This document shows positions 46,149 through 54,946 of a DNA stretch of 64,000 bases, in pieces. The stretch is from the NCBI RefSeq assembly GCF_947492455.1, contig NZ_CANLNB010000001.1, positions 648,900 to 712,899 on the forward strand. The letters are read 5' to 3'. Both the position numbers and the translations under genes were made by a program. The notes below the pieces were generated by a model. That model was not told the origin of the DNA and made no database searches. It saw only the letters and a list, made by a program, of their open reading frames with translations. Positions within the stretch are counted from its first letter, which is position 1; each line of letters opens with the position of its first letter. Origin of the DNA: an uncultured Aliiroseovarius sp. GTDB taxonomy: Bacteria > Pseudomonadota > Alphaproteobacteria > Rhodobacterales > Rhodobacteraceae.

Positions 46149-47225
46149 ATGTTTTACCGCGAAGCTGGTGATTTCAAAACGTCCTACCGCGACGACAACC
46201 AGACCTTTCCGATCCGCCTTGATCGGGCCGGATACTGGATTGCCCTGTTCGTCGCATTCTGTGTGATCCCGTTCTTTGTGAACGACTACTGGGTGAACTC
46301 GATCTTTGCTCCGTTCTTCATCTACGCCATTGCGGCGCTGGGGCTGAACATTCTGACGGGGTATGCCGGTCAGGTCTCGCTGGGTACGGGTGGCTTCATG
46401 GCCGTGGGCGCCTACGCTTGCTATAAGCTGATGGTGGCCTTCCCCGAGATCAACATCGTGTTCCACGTGTTGATCGCAGGTGGCATCACTGCCGCTGTGG
46501 GTGTGGCCTTTGGTCTGCCGTCGCTGCGCATCAAAGGGTTCTACCTTGCGGTTGCAACGCTTGCCGCTCAGTTCTTCTTGGTCTGGCTGTTCAACAAGGT
46601 GGCGTGGTTCTACAACTACTCGGCCTCGGGTCAGATCAACGCCCCTGAGCGTACCGTGTTCGGCGTCATCGTAACTGGCCCCAATACCGAAGCCTGGGCG
46701 AAATATATGATCTGCCTGGTGTTCCTGGTTGGCGTTGCTTGGGTTGCACGCAACCTGACGCGCGGCATGACGGGCCGTAAATGGATGGGCATCCGCGACA
46801 TGGACATCGCAGCCGAGATCATCGGGGTGAACCCGCTGATGGCCAAGATGTCGGCCTTCGCTGTCTCGTCCTTCTTTGTAGGTATTGCGGGCGCACTGTT
46901 CTTCGCCGTCTATCTGGGCGCAGCAGAAGCAGGTGAAAGCTTCGGTATCACCAAGTCGTTCCTGGTGCTCTTCATGGTCATCATCGGCGGCCTGGGCTCG
47001 ATCTTCGGATCCTTTGCTGGCGCGGCCTTCATGGTCCTGATGCCGGTTGTCCTGAAGAACCTTCTGGTTGGCACGATGGGTTGGCCCACTGAAATCGCTG
47101 CCGAGCTGGAGTTCATCATTGTTGGTGGTTTGATCGTGATCTTCCTGATCCTCGAACCCCATGGTTTGGCCCAACTGTGGCGTCTCACGAAAGAGAAGCT
47201 GCGCCTGTGGCCCTTCCCGCACTAA
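46149..47225 (+). CDS. Branched-chain-amino-acid-type ABC permease (LivM-like)
   Basis: 358-residue permease. ALGLNILTGYAGQVSLGTGGFMAVGAYACYKL is the LivM N-terminal block; the coupling region is GRKWMGIRDMDIAAEIIGVNPLMAKMSAF; GGLGSIFGSFAGAAFMVLMPVVLKNLL near the C terminus also fits. It begins with a short cytosolic tail (MFYREAGDFKTSYRDDNQTF). Confidence 0.93.
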   Translation: MFYREAGDFKTSYRDDNQTFPIRLDRAGYWIALFVAFCVIPFFVNDYWVNSIFAPFFIYAIAALGLNILTGYAGQVSLGTGGFMAVGAYACYKLMVAFPEINIVFHVLIAGGITAAVGVAFGLPSLRIKGFYLAVATLAAQFFLVWLFNKVAWFYNYSASGQINAPERTVFGVIVTGPNTEAWAKYMICLVFLVGVAWVARNLTRGMTGRKWMGIRDMDIAAEIIGVNPLMAKMSAFAVSSFFVGIAGALFFAVYLGAAEAGESFGITKSFLVLFMVIIGGLGSIFGSFAGAAFMVLMPVVLKNLLVGTMGWPTEIAAELEFIIVGGLIVIFLILEPHGLAQLWRLTKEKLRLWPFPH

Positions 47226-47241
47226 GCGGGTCAAAAGATCC

Positions 47242-47298
47242 GGACATCCGGCCAGAGGAGGGTCGGGTGTCCAAACGAAGCGTTGCCCAAAAAGGGCA
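47242..47298 (+). other. Two stem-loops between the LivM- and LivK-like genes
   Basis: GGACA (47242-47246) pairs with TGTCC (47268-47272) with additional CCG/CGG pairing inside, and TGCCC (47284-47288) pairs with GGGCA (47294-47298). They lie in the 103-base gap before the binding-protein gene and may separate or process its transcript; no T-run terminator is present. Confidence 0.4.
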
Positions 47299-47328
47299 CA
47301 CTATTTTGCTAATCTAGGGAGGAAGCAA

Positions 47329-48615
47329 ATGACTTTTAAACGTGTTGCCGCGGCGTCTGTAGCCGCACTGATGGTAGGCTCGCCGGTAATGGCGGATCTG
47401 GTATTCCCGTCGCTCAGCTATCGGACCGGCCCGTTCGCTGCTGGCGGCATTCCTTATGCTGACGGTTTTGCCGACTACATGACCCTGCTGAACGAACGCG
47501 ACGGCGGCATCGGTGGTGTAGCTGTTCAGGTTCCCGAGTGTGAAACCGCATACAACACCGAAAAAGGTGTGGAATGCTATGAATCGACCAAAGGCATGGG
47601 CGCTCTGGCCTATAACCCGCTGTCGACCGGTATTACCTATCAGCTGATCCCCAAAGCGACCGCTGACGACATCCCGCTCTACACCCCTGGTTACGGCCGT
47701 ACCTCGGCTGCAAACGGCAACGTGTTCAGCCACGTGTTCAACTTCCCGGCCAACTACTGGAACGGTGCATCGGCTGCGATCAACCACGTGCTGGACCTGA
47801 ACAACGGCGACCTGAAGGGCAAGAAGATCGTTCTGCTGCACTTCAACGGCGCATACGGTAAAGAGCCGATCCCGACCCTGACCAAACTGGGCGAGAAGCA
47901 CGGCTACGACCTGACCACCATTCCGATCGACTATCCGGGTCAAGAGCAGAAAGCTCAGTGGCTGCAGATCCGTCGTGAAAAGCCCGACTACGTTCTGTTC
48001 TGGGGCTGGGGCGTGATGAACCAGGTTGCCATTCAGGAAGCCGCGAACATCCGTTACCCGATGGACCAGTTCATCGGCGTATGGTGGTCGGGTGCCGAGC
48101 ATGACGTGAAGCCTGCTGGCGAAAAGGCCACCGGTTATAAGGCGATGACCTTCCACGGTGTTGGTTCGGACTATCCGGTCTTCGGCGACCTGCAGAAATA
48201 CGTTGTAGACGCTGGTAAAGCAGCTGGCGACGGGTCCAACGTTGGTACCGTTATCTACAACCGTGGTGTGTACGCTGCGATGATGCTGGCTGAAGCCGCG
48301 AAGAAGGCTCAGGAAATCCACGGTGTAGCAGACATCACCTCGGCTCAGATGCGTGACGGTCTGGAGCAGCTGGAAATCACCAACGCACGTATGGCTGAAC
48401 TGGGCATGGAAGGCTTCGGCCCCGAGTTCAAAGTGAGCTGTGCAAACCACGGTGGTCCTGGCGCGATTGCGATCCAGCAGTGGGATGGCGCTGCCGGCAA
48501 GTGGTCGCTGATCTCGGACTTCGGCGCTTCGGACATGGACGTGATCCAGCCGCTGATCGACGCTGACTCGGCTGCTTACGCGGCTGAAAACAACATCGAG
48601 CCGCAGTGTAACTAA
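47329..48615 (+). CDS. Periplasmic substrate-binding protein of a branched-chain-amino-acid-type ABC transporter (LivK-like)
   Basis: 428 residues with a Sec signal peptide (MTFKRVAAASVAALMVGSPVMA). The mature start DLVFPSLSYRTGPFAAGGIPYADGF and motifs such as YNTEKGVECYESTKG and VLLHFNGAYGKEPIPTL fit the type I periplasmic fold, which in this family binds amino acids, amides, urea or aromatic and other organic acids. The ligand is not readable, but the flanking CoA ligases suggest an acid. Start: ATG at 47329, with GGGAGGAAG directly upstream; the longer frame upstream is not supported. Confidence 0.93.
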   Translation: MTFKRVAAASVAALMVGSPVMADLVFPSLSYRTGPFAAGGIPYADGFADYMTLLNERDGGIGGVAVQVPECETAYNTEKGVECYESTKGMGALAYNPLSTGITYQLIPKATADDIPLYTPGYGRTSAANGNVFSHVFNFPANYWNGASAAINHVLDLNNGDLKGKKIVLLHFNGAYGKEPIPTLTKLGEKHGYDLTTIPIDYPGQEQKAQWLQIRREKPDYVLFWGWGVMNQVAIQEAANIRYPMDQFIGVWWSGAEHDVKPAGEKATGYKAMTFHGVGSDYPVFGDLQKYVVDAGKAAGDGSNVGTVIYNRGVYAAMMLAEAAKKAQEIHGVADITSAQMRDGLEQLEITNARMAELGMEGFGPEFKVSCANHGGPGAIAIQQWDGAAGKWSLISDFGASDMDVIQPLIDADSAAYAAENNIEPQCN

Positions 48616-48628
48616 TACACCGGCACAC

Positions 48629-48650
48629 GTCCGGGCCTTCGGGCCCGGAC
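48629..48650 (+). other. 9-bp stem-loop between the LivK- and LivF-like genes
   Basis: GTCCGGGCC-TTCG-GGCCCGGAC, a perfect stem with a UUCG loop, 13 bases after the binding-protein stop and without a T run. It is suited to protecting the 3' end of the binding-protein transcript so that this subunit is made in excess. Confidence 0.6.
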
Positions 48651-48686
48651 GACCCCTAGAAACGAATACGAACAGGACGACCTGAT

Positions 48687-49511
48687 ATGCTGGACACTGT
48701 TAAGACCGAAGAGACCCTGCTTGAGGTCAACAATATCGAGGTCATCTACAATCACGTGATCCTCGTGCTGAAAGGCGTAAGCCTGTCTGTTCCCAAGGGC
48801 GGCATCACCGCACTTCTTGGTGGTAACGGCGCAGGGAAAACGACGACCCTTAAGGCCATTTCGAACCTGCTTCAGGCAGAGCGTGGCGAAGTGACCAAGG
48901 GCACGATTGACCACATGGGCGAAAACATCGCCGAACTGAACCCGGCCGCTTTGGTGAAACGCGGTGTTATTCAGGTGATGGAAGGCCGTCACTGCTTTGA
49001 ACACCTCACCGTGGAAGAGAACCTGCTGACCGGTGCCTACACCCGCACCGATGGCCGCGCCGCGATCGCGAAAGACCTGGAAATGGTCTATGAATACTTC
49101 CCGCGCCTGGCCGAACGCCGCAAGTCGCAGGCTGGCTATACCTCGGGTGGTGAGCAGCAGATGGTTGCCATGGGCCGCGCAATGATGTCGCGCCCCGAGA
49201 TGATCCTGCTGGATGAACCCTCGATGGGTCTGGCCCCGCAGTTGGTGGAGCAGATCTTCGAGATCGTGAAACGTCTGAATGAAGAGCAGGGCACGACGTT
49301 CCTGCTGGCTGAACAGAACACCAACGTGGCGCTGAAATACGCCCACTATGGCTACATTCTGGAAAATGGCCGCATCGTGATGGACGGCCCCGCCGCCGAA
49401 CTGCGCGAGAACCCGGACGTTAAAGAATTCTACCTGGGTATGTCGGATGAAGGTCGTAAGAGCTTCCGCGACGTGCGCTCGTATCGCCGCCGTAAGCGTT
49501 GGCTGGCCTAA
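48687..49511 (+). CDS. Branched-chain-amino-acid-type ABC transporter ATPase (LivF-like)
   Basis: 274-residue second ATPase. Walker A is LLGGNGAGKTTTLKAI, the signature is YTSGGEQQMVAMGRAMMS, Walker B is MILLDEPSMGLAP, and the switch His position is replaced by Gln in LLAEQNTNVAL, as is usual for LivF. The C terminus is strongly basic (RSYRRRKRWLA), unlike standard LivF. It is followed after 79 bases by the phenylacetate-CoA-ligase-like gene. Confidence 0.93.
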   Translation: MLDTVKTEETLLEVNNIEVIYNHVILVLKGVSLSVPKGGITALLGGNGAGKTTTLKAISNLLQAERGEVTKGTIDHMGENIAELNPAALVKRGVIQVMEGRHCFEHLTVEENLLTGAYTRTDGRAAIAKDLEMVYEYFPRLAERRKSQAGYTSGGEQQMVAMGRAMMSRPEMILLDEPSMGLAPQLVEQIFEIVKRLNEEQGTTFLLAEQNTNVALKYAHYGYILENGRIVMDGPAAELRENPDVKEFYLGMSDEGRKSFRDVRSYRRRKRWLA

Positions 49512-49590
49512 TCAGGCCCGCCACCCACGGCGACCCAACTTTATCATGATTTAACGCCGATCCCGGTCGGCGCAGACAGAGGTTTTGCTC

Positions 49591-50811
49591 ATGTCCAACT
49601 ATTTTGATGCGCTCGAGACCCGTTCGGAAGATGAACGCGCCGCTGGATTGGCCGCGTCCCTACCCGAGCAGATCGCACGCGCCAAGGCACTGTCCGGCTA
49701 TGCCAGCCTTCTGGCAGATGTCGACGCGGCAGGCGTGACCTCGGTCGAGGCGCTGGCAGCACTGCCGGTTCTGCGCAAGTCCGAGATCGGCAAAGCACAG
49801 GCGGCGGACGGCCCGCTGGGTGGCTTTGGCGGTCTGCCGACGCATGAATTCGCGCATATCTTCCAAAGCCCCGGCCCGATCTATGAACCCGGTGGGGTTG
49901 GCCATGACTGGTGGCGCATGGGGCGTTTTCTGAACGCTTGCGGCATCGGCAAGGGCGATATCGTTCAAAACTGCTTTGGCTATCACCTGACGCCCGCTGG
50001 CATGATCTTTGAAAACGGCGCGCGCGCCGTTGGTGCGGCTGTTGTGCCCGCCGGCGTCGGCCAGACCGAGCTTCAGGTTCGTGCCGCTGCTGACATCGGC
50101 ACCACGGCTTATGCCGGGACGCCCGACTATTTGAAGATCATTCTGGATCGTGCGGATGCGGATGGCGTGAAGCTGAAAATCACCAAGGCCGCCGTGGGTG
50201 GTGGGGCGCTGTTCCCCAGCCTGCGTCAGGAATATGCCGATCGCGGCATTACCTGCCTGCAAAGCTATGCAACCGCCGATCTGGGCAATGTCGCGTACGA
50301 ATCTGATGCGATGGAAGGCATGATCGTGGACGAAGGCGTTATCGTCGAGATCGTCCGCCCCGGCACTGGCGACCCCGTTGCGCCGGGTGAAGTGGGCGAG
50401 GTCGTCGTGACCACGCTGAACCCCGACTACCCGCTGATCCGTTTCGCGACTGGCGATCTGTCCGCCGTGCTGCCGGGCGTTAGCCCCTGTGGCCGTACCA
50501 ACATGCGGATCAAGGGCTGGATGGGCCGCGCCGACCAGACCGCCAAGATCAAGGGCATGTTCGTTCGTCCCGAGCAGGTCGCTGATTTCGTCGCCAAACA
50601 CGCCGAGATCGCCAAGGCCCGCGTCATCGCAACGCGTGAAGGCGAAATGGACGCGATGACCGTTCAGGTCGAGGCCGACGGTGGTGACGCCAACGCCTAT
50701 GCCAAATCGGTGGCGGATACGCTGAAGCTGAAGGGCAAGATCGAACTGGTCGCGCCGGGCAGCCTGCCGAATGACGGCATCGTCATCGACGACCAGCGCG
50801 TCTACGACTGA
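49591..50811 (+). CDS. Phenylacetate-CoA ligase-like AMP-binding protein
   Basis: 406 residues of the PaaK-like branch of ANL ligases. It begins MSNYFDALETRSEDERAAGLAASLPEQIARAKALSGY; LRKSEIGKAQ and IFQSPGPIYEPGG take the place of the usual Ser/Thr/Gly-rich P-loop; LIRFATGDLSAVLPG and GRADQTAKIKGMFV supply the C-terminal hinge and catalytic Lys region. It probably forms a CoA thioester of an (aryl) acid. Start: ATG at 49591 after AGAGG. It shares the operon with an unrelated long acyl-CoA synthetase at the other end. Confidence 0.85.
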   Translation: MSNYFDALETRSEDERAAGLAASLPEQIARAKALSGYASLLADVDAAGVTSVEALAALPVLRKSEIGKAQAADGPLGGFGGLPTHEFAHIFQSPGPIYEPGGVGHDWWRMGRFLNACGIGKGDIVQNCFGYHLTPAGMIFENGARAVGAAVVPAGVGQTELQVRAAADIGTTAYAGTPDYLKIILDRADADGVKLKITKAAVGGGALFPSLRQEYADRGITCLQSYATADLGNVAYESDAMEGMIVDEGVIVEIVRPGTGDPVAPGEVGEVVVTTLNPDYPLIRFATGDLSAVLPGVSPCGRTNMRIKGWMGRADQTAKIKGMFVRPEQVADFVAKHAEIAKARVIATREGEMDAMTVQVEADGGDANAYAKSVADTLKLKGKIELVAPGSLPNDGIVIDDQRVYD

Positions 50812-50912
50812 GGTATACTTACGGTTTCCTCCCGGATGGGGCTGGGGCAACCCGGCCCTTTCTGCGTTTCTGGAATCCGCCCAAGATCACGCAACTCCAA
50901 ACCCCAAACACA

Positions 50913-50936
50913 AAAAAGCCGCCCAGTGGGCGGCTT
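50913..50936 (-). terminator. Terminator of rpmJ (possibly bidirectional)
   Basis: AGCCGCCC-AGT-GGGCGGCT followed on the minus strand by TTTTTTG. On the plus strand TTCTTCT follows, so it could also end the transporter operon. Confidence 0.8.
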
Positions 50937-50959
50937 CTTCTGTAACGCTGCTGAAGCGA

Positions 50960-51085
50960 TCAGCCCTGACGGGCTTTGAACCGGCGCTGCGTCTTGTTGA
51001 TCACGTATACGCGGCCTTTACGGCGCACGACGCGGCAATCGCGGTGACGGTTTTTCAGCGAGCGGAGCGAGTTGCGAACTTTCAT
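50960..51085 (-). CDS. rpmJ: 50S ribosomal protein L36
   Basis: 41 codons: [20 protein letters not shown], then [21 protein letters not shown]. It lacks the Cys4/Cys3His zinc site of classical L36 (only one Cys, Cys17), so it is the zinc-independent form usual in alphaproteobacteria. Start: ATG at 51085 with GGAGAAGGA upstream. The gene was found by translating the reverse complement by hand; it is short but unmistakable. Confidence 0.95.
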   Translation of the reverse strand: MKVRNSLRSLKNRHRDCRVVRRKGRVYVINKTQRRFKARQG

Positions 51086-51167
51086 GGTCCTTCTCCTTCT
51101 ACGCGGCGCTGCGGTTGCGCCTTGGCTTCAGTTATACCTTCTGACCTTTAGGTCATCTGGCGGTTCA

Positions 51168-51242
51168 TGGTGGGCGATACTGGGATCGAACCAGTGACCC
51201 CTTCGATGTCAACGAAGTGCTCTACCGCTGAGCTAATCGCCC
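51168..51242 (-). tRNA. tRNA-Val (anticodon GAC)
   Basis: The reverse strand folds as a complete cloverleaf: acceptor stem GGGCGAT/ATCGCCC, D-arm GCTCAGCGGTAGAGC, anticodon stem CTTCG/CGAAG with loop TTGACAT (anticodon GAC), variable loop, and T-arm with GGTTCGATCC. Discriminator A and an encoded CCA end follow. Confidence 0.96.
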
Positions 51243-51396
51243 GAAAATCTGTGTCGAAACAACCCATTCAGGCCGATCCAAACGATGAGACGCGGGAAAC
51301 CCCGCGCCGGTCCGCGTTGCTATAAAAGGAGTCGGGGCCGCGCGCAAGGGCTTTTGGCAAGAGTTTTTTACTTTATAAAGAGGTTAGGAGGCAAAG

Positions 51397-52257
51397 ATGC
51401 AGTCGCAGCCATTTTCGTTGTATCGTCCACGGTTCGAGGACACGAGCGTCGTTTTTGCGTCGCCCCATAGTGGATCGCACTATGACGAGGCGTTCCTGAA
51501 TGACACGATCCTTGATGAACGCACGATCCGATCCTCGGAAGATGCCTATGTGGACAGGCTTTATGCCTTCGCGACGGAATGCGGTGCGCCGTTCTTGTGC
51601 GCCAATACACCCCGTGCCTATGTGGATTTGAACCGCGGTGCGGATGAGCTTGATCCCGCGTTGATTTCGGGACTGCGGCGTTCGACGCTGAACCCGCGTA
51701 TTTCATCCGGTCTGGGGGTGATTCCCCGCGTGGTGGCTGGCGGGCGGGCGATCTATCGCGGCAAGATGACCCTTGGGGCCGCACAGAAGCGTCTAAGCGC
51801 CCATTGGCATCCCTATCACAATGCCCTGCGCGAGCTGATGGACACGAACGTGTCGCGTTATGGGCAGGCGATCCTGCTGGACTGCCACTCCATGCCGCAC
51901 GAGGCATTGTCGAGTCTGCGTCGCAGTGCCTCGGATATGCCGGAAATTGTATTGGGCGATAGATTCGGGGCCTCGGCCAACGCGGAGATTGTTGATGCGA
52001 TCGAGGCCGCATTTCAGGACGCGGGCTTCCGCACCGCGCGTAACATGCCTTTTGCGGGCGCGTTCATGGTGCAGCATTATGGTCGCCCGCAGGCCGGGCG
52101 CCATGTGGTGCAGATCGAGATCGACCGCTCGCTTTATATGGACGAGGCGTCGATCACGCCGAACTATCGCTTTTCCGAGGTGCAAACCCGCCTGCGCACC
52201 GTCATTGCGCAGATCGCCGACATTGGACGGCGTGATGCGACGCTCGCGGCTGAATAG
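51397..52257 (+). CDS. N-formylglutamate amidohydrolase family protein
   Basis: 286 residues. PHSGSHYDEAFLND near the N terminus, RAYVDLNRGADELDP, LLDCHSMPHEAL and HYGRPQAGRHVVQIEIDRSLYMDE match the zinc-dependent N-formylglutamate deformylase (HutG-type) family, which ends one branch of histidine degradation and is also used for other N-formyl/N-acyl amino acids. No other hut genes are adjacent, so the histidine role is not supported by context. Start: ATG at 51397 after TTAGGAGG. Confidence 0.88.
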   Translation: MQSQPFSLYRPRFEDTSVVFASPHSGSHYDEAFLNDTILDERTIRSSEDAYVDRLYAFATECGAPFLCANTPRAYVDLNRGADELDPALISGLRRSTLNPRISSGLGVIPRVVAGGRAIYRGKMTLGAAQKRLSAHWHPYHNALRELMDTNVSRYGQAILLDCHSMPHEALSSLRRSASDMPEIVLGDRFGASANAEIVDAIEAAFQDAGFRTARNMPFAGAFMVQHYGRPQAGRHVVQIEIDRSLYMDEASITPNYRFSEVQTRLRTVIAQIADIGRRDATLAAE

Positions 52258-52260
52258 CCC

Positions 52261-53514
52261 CTAGCGCAGTCCGCGCCCCTTTTTGATCGCATCTTTCCCA
52301 AACCGCGCACGGATGGCGTCGGTGGCCTTTTCCGCCTGACGCCGCTGTTCGGCGTTTGGATCCAGCAGATCTTGCGTTGTGTCTGTCTGGGTTGCCGGGC
52401 CGATATGGCTGAGGCCGACCCCGATCAGGCGAAACGGCCCTTTGTCCAGCACTGTGTCCAGCAACGCGCGCGCGGTGCGATAGATGCGATCGGCACTTTG
52501 GGTCATGTCACCCAGATTGCTTTGGCGGCTCAGCGCGCGGAAATCAGCGCGTTTCAGTTTCAGCGTCACAACCTGCCCTGCCATGTCTCGCGCCTTGGCC
52601 CGGTCCGAAACATTTTCGGCCAGACGCCACAGGTGGCCGTCCAGCAGGTCGGGGTTGGCCGTATCCTCGAAAAACGTGGTTTCGTTCGAGATCGACTTGA
52701 TCGGCGCATGGGCGGACACGCGCCGTTTGTCCTGTCCCCGCGCCAGATGCCACAGCCGTTCGCCCATACCGCCGAAGCGGGCCACAAGGTCCCCTTTATC
52801 CCAGCGCAACAGATCCTCGAACGTATGCACGCCTGCCTTGTCCAACTGCGCTTGACTGACGCCGCCCACGCCCCAGATCAGGCCCACGGGCTTGTCGCGC
52901 AGGAAGTCCATCGTCTCGGCCTTGCCGATCACCGAAAACCCGCGCGGTTTGTCCAGATCGGACGCGACCTTGGCGAGAAACTTGTTATGGCTCAGGCCGA
53001 TGGACCCGGTCAGGCCCAGCTCGTCCTCCATCCGGTTGACCAGACGCGCCAGCATCACCGCTGGCGGGGCGCCGTGCAGCGCAGCGGTGCCGGTCATGTC
53101 CAGAAACGCCTCGTCCAGTGACAGGGGTTCAACAGCTGGGGTCAGCTCGTCCATCATCGCGCGGATTTGTTTGGATACGGCCGCGTAATGGCTGCCGCGC
53201 GGGCGGATCACCACGGCGTCGGGGCACAGCTTCAGCGCCTGAAACATCGGCATGGCCGAGCGGACACCACGAATGCGCGCCACATAGCACGCCGTCGACA
53301 CCACGCCTCGCTTGCCGCCGCCAATGATGACCGGCTTGTCGGCCAGCTCGGGATTGTCGCGCTTTTCGACCGAGGCATAGAACGCATCGCAATCCATATG
53401 TGCAATCGACAGGTCAAACAGTTCCGGATGCGACAGCACGCGGGGGCTGTTGCAGGATGGGCAGCGGCGGCCCGTGTCGAACTGGGTCAGACATTTGCGG
53501 CATAAGGACGGCAT
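52261..53514 (-). CDS. dinB: DNA polymerase IV (DinB) with N-terminal zinc ribbon
   Basis: 417-residue Y-family translesion polymerase. Palm motifs: HMDCDAFYASVEKRDNPELADKPVIIGG and SLDEAFLDMTG (catalytic Asp/Glu). Finger and little-finger regions are also present (LAKVASDLDKPRGFSVI; SNETTFFEDTANPDLL). Unusual for DinB, residues 1-25 carry CRKC...CPSC (Cys5, Cys8, Cys18, Cys21), a probable zinc ribbon before the polymerase starts at about residue 35. The start at 53514 is supported by the Cys pattern, though a start near the polymerase core is not excluded. The stop is four bases from the convergent amidohydrolase stop. Confidence 0.92.
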   Translation of the reverse strand: MPSLCRKCLTQFDTGRRCPSCNSPRVLSHPELFDLSIAHMDCDAFYASVEKRDNPELADKPVIIGGGKRGVVSTACYVARIRGVRSAMPMFQALKLCPDAVVIRPRGSHYAAVSKQIRAMMDELTPAVEPLSLDEAFLDMTGTAALHGAPPAVMLARLVNRMEDELGLTGSIGLSHNKFLAKVASDLDKPRGFSVIGKAETMDFLRDKPVGLIWGVGGVSQAQLDKAGVHTFEDLLRWDKGDLVARFGGMGERLWHLARGQDKRRVSAHAPIKSISNETTFFEDTANPDLLDGHLWRLAENVSDRAKARDMAGQVVTLKLKRADFRALSRQSNLGDMTQSADRIYRTARALLDTVLDKGPFRLIGVGLSHIGPATQTDTTQDLLDPNAEQRRQAEKATDAIRARFGKDAIKKGRGLR

Positions 53515-53565
53515 GGCGCGAAATTAGCGGATGCGGCGGGTGGGGAACAGGCCTAGTCTGACGCC

Positions 53566-54000
53566 ATGAGCACAGACGACTTCATGGGCGCGAAACTGGT
53601 CCTGCTGATTGGCGGGCAGCTTGTGACCCTTTTGCGGGATGATCGTCCGGACATACCGTTCCCCGATATGTGGGACATGCCCGGTGGTGGGCCAGAGCCC
53701 GGCGAAACGCCCGAGGACTGCGTGCTGCGCGAGACGTTTGAGGAGCTGTCTTTGGTGATTACGCCCGATCAGTTGATCTGGAAGCAGCGCTTTGAAAGCC
53801 CGCATGAACCGGGTCGTTTTTCGTGGTGGTTCGGGGCGGTTCTGCCTGAGGGTTCCGAGGCGCGGATTCAGCTCGGAAATGAAGGCCAATGCTGGCGGTT
53901 GGCGCCCCCCGAAGACTGGCTTTCCGACCCGCGTTCCATCGCGCATTTCAAGCCGCGCGTGCAGGCAGGTCTTGCCGCGCTTTCGCGCATTAACAGTTGA
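53566..54000 (+). CDS. NUDIX hydrolase
   Basis: 144 residues. The NUDIX box is complete in GGGPEPGETPEDCVLRETFEELSL (GxxxxxEx7REUxEExGU pattern, with the final G as S). It probably hydrolyses a nucleoside diphosphate derivative; the substrate is unknown. It is divergent from dinB (51-base gap), and a nucleotide-pool-cleaning role would fit that neighbour, but this is speculation. Confidence 0.88.
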   Translation: MSTDDFMGAKLVLLIGGQLVTLLRDDRPDIPFPDMWDMPGGGPEPGETPEDCVLRETFEELSLVITPDQLIWKQRFESPHEPGRFSWWFGAVLPEGSEARIQLGNEGQCWRLAPPEDWLSDPRSIAHFKPRVQAGLAALSRINS

Positions 54001-54058
54001 AATTCGGGCATTTCATCCCCATCTATCAACCAATCGTGGACAGTGAGAGGCTTTCTTA

Positions 54059-54946
54059 ATGGATGAGATTTTGAACGGTATCGGCGGCGGCAACATTGTA
54101 TTGCTCCTGCTGGCCGCATTCTTGATTTTGACAGTTTTCCGGGGCGTAAAGATCGTTCCGCAAAGTGAAAAATACGTGGTCGAACGTTTCGGCCGTTTGC
54201 AGTCGGTCCTTGGGCCGGGCATCAACTTTATCGTTCCGTTTCTGGATCGCGTGCGCCACAAGGTGTCGATCCTTGAGCGTCAGCTTCCGACGGCAAGCCA
54301 AGACGCCATTACCTCGGACAACGTGTTGGTGCAGGTCGAGACTTCGGTCTTTTACCGCATCCTCGAGCCGGAAAAGACGGTTTACCGTATTCGTGACGTC
54401 GACGCGGCGATTGCGACCACAGTTGCCGGGATCGTGCGTGCTGGAATTGGCGAGATGGAGCTGGACGAAGTTCAGTCCAACCGCCAGCAACTGATCTCGC
54501 AGATCAAGCAACAGGTGGCGGATGCCGTGGATGACTGGGGCATCGAAGTGACCCGCGCCGAGATCTTGGACGTGAACCTTGACGCGGCCACCCGCGAGGC
54601 CATGTTGCAGCAGCTGAACGCCGAACGTGCCCGCCGTGCGCAGGTGACCGAGGCCGAAGGTGAACGCCGCGCGGTCGAACTGCAGGCAGATGCCGAACTG
54701 TATGCCGCCGAACAAAGCGCCAAGGCGCGCCGCATCACCGCAGATGCCGAAGCCTATGCGACCGAAGTCGTGGCCAAGGCCATCAAGGAAAACGGCATCG
54801 AAGCCGCGCAATATCAGGTCGCCTTGAAACAGGTCGAGGCCTTGGCTGCCGTCGGTGCTGGTGAAGGTAAGCAGACTGTTTTGCTGCCTGCCAACGCGCT
54901 GGATGCCTTTGGCGATGCGTTTAACATGCTGAAAGGAAAAGCGTGA
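54059..54946 (+). CDS. SPFH/Band 7 membrane protein (QmcA/stomatin-like)
   Basis: 295 residues. One N-terminal membrane helix (NIVLLLLAAFLILTVF) followed by the SPFH domain: VKIVPQSEKYVVERFGRLQSVLGPGINFIVPFLDRV, IDPIG-less LERQLPTASQDAITSDN, then a long alanine/glutamate-rich coiled coil (about residues 180-250). Members scaffold membrane microdomains and FtsH-type quality control. It is in an operon with an NfeD-like partner, the typical stomatin-NfeD pair. Confidence 0.9.
   Translation: MDEILNGIGGGNIVLLLLAAFLILTVFRGVKIVPQSEKYVVERFGRLQSVLGPGINFIVPFLDRVRHKVSILERQLPTASQDAITSDNVLVQVETSVFYRILEPEKTVYRIRDVDAAIATTVAGIVRAGIGEMELDEVQSNRQQLISQIKQQVADAVDDWGIEVTRAEILDVNLDAATREAMLQQLNAERARRAQVTEAEGERRAVELQADAELYAAEQSAKARRITADAEAYATEVVAKAIKENGIEAAQYQVALKQVEALAAVGAGEGKQTVLLPANALDAFGDAFNMLKGKA

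Noticed and set aside
49591..50811. Calling the PaaK-like gene a phenylacetate degradation gene
   Set aside because: No paaABCDE or other phenylacetate genes are in the window, and the P-loop region differs from canonical PaaK; only family-level naming is justified.
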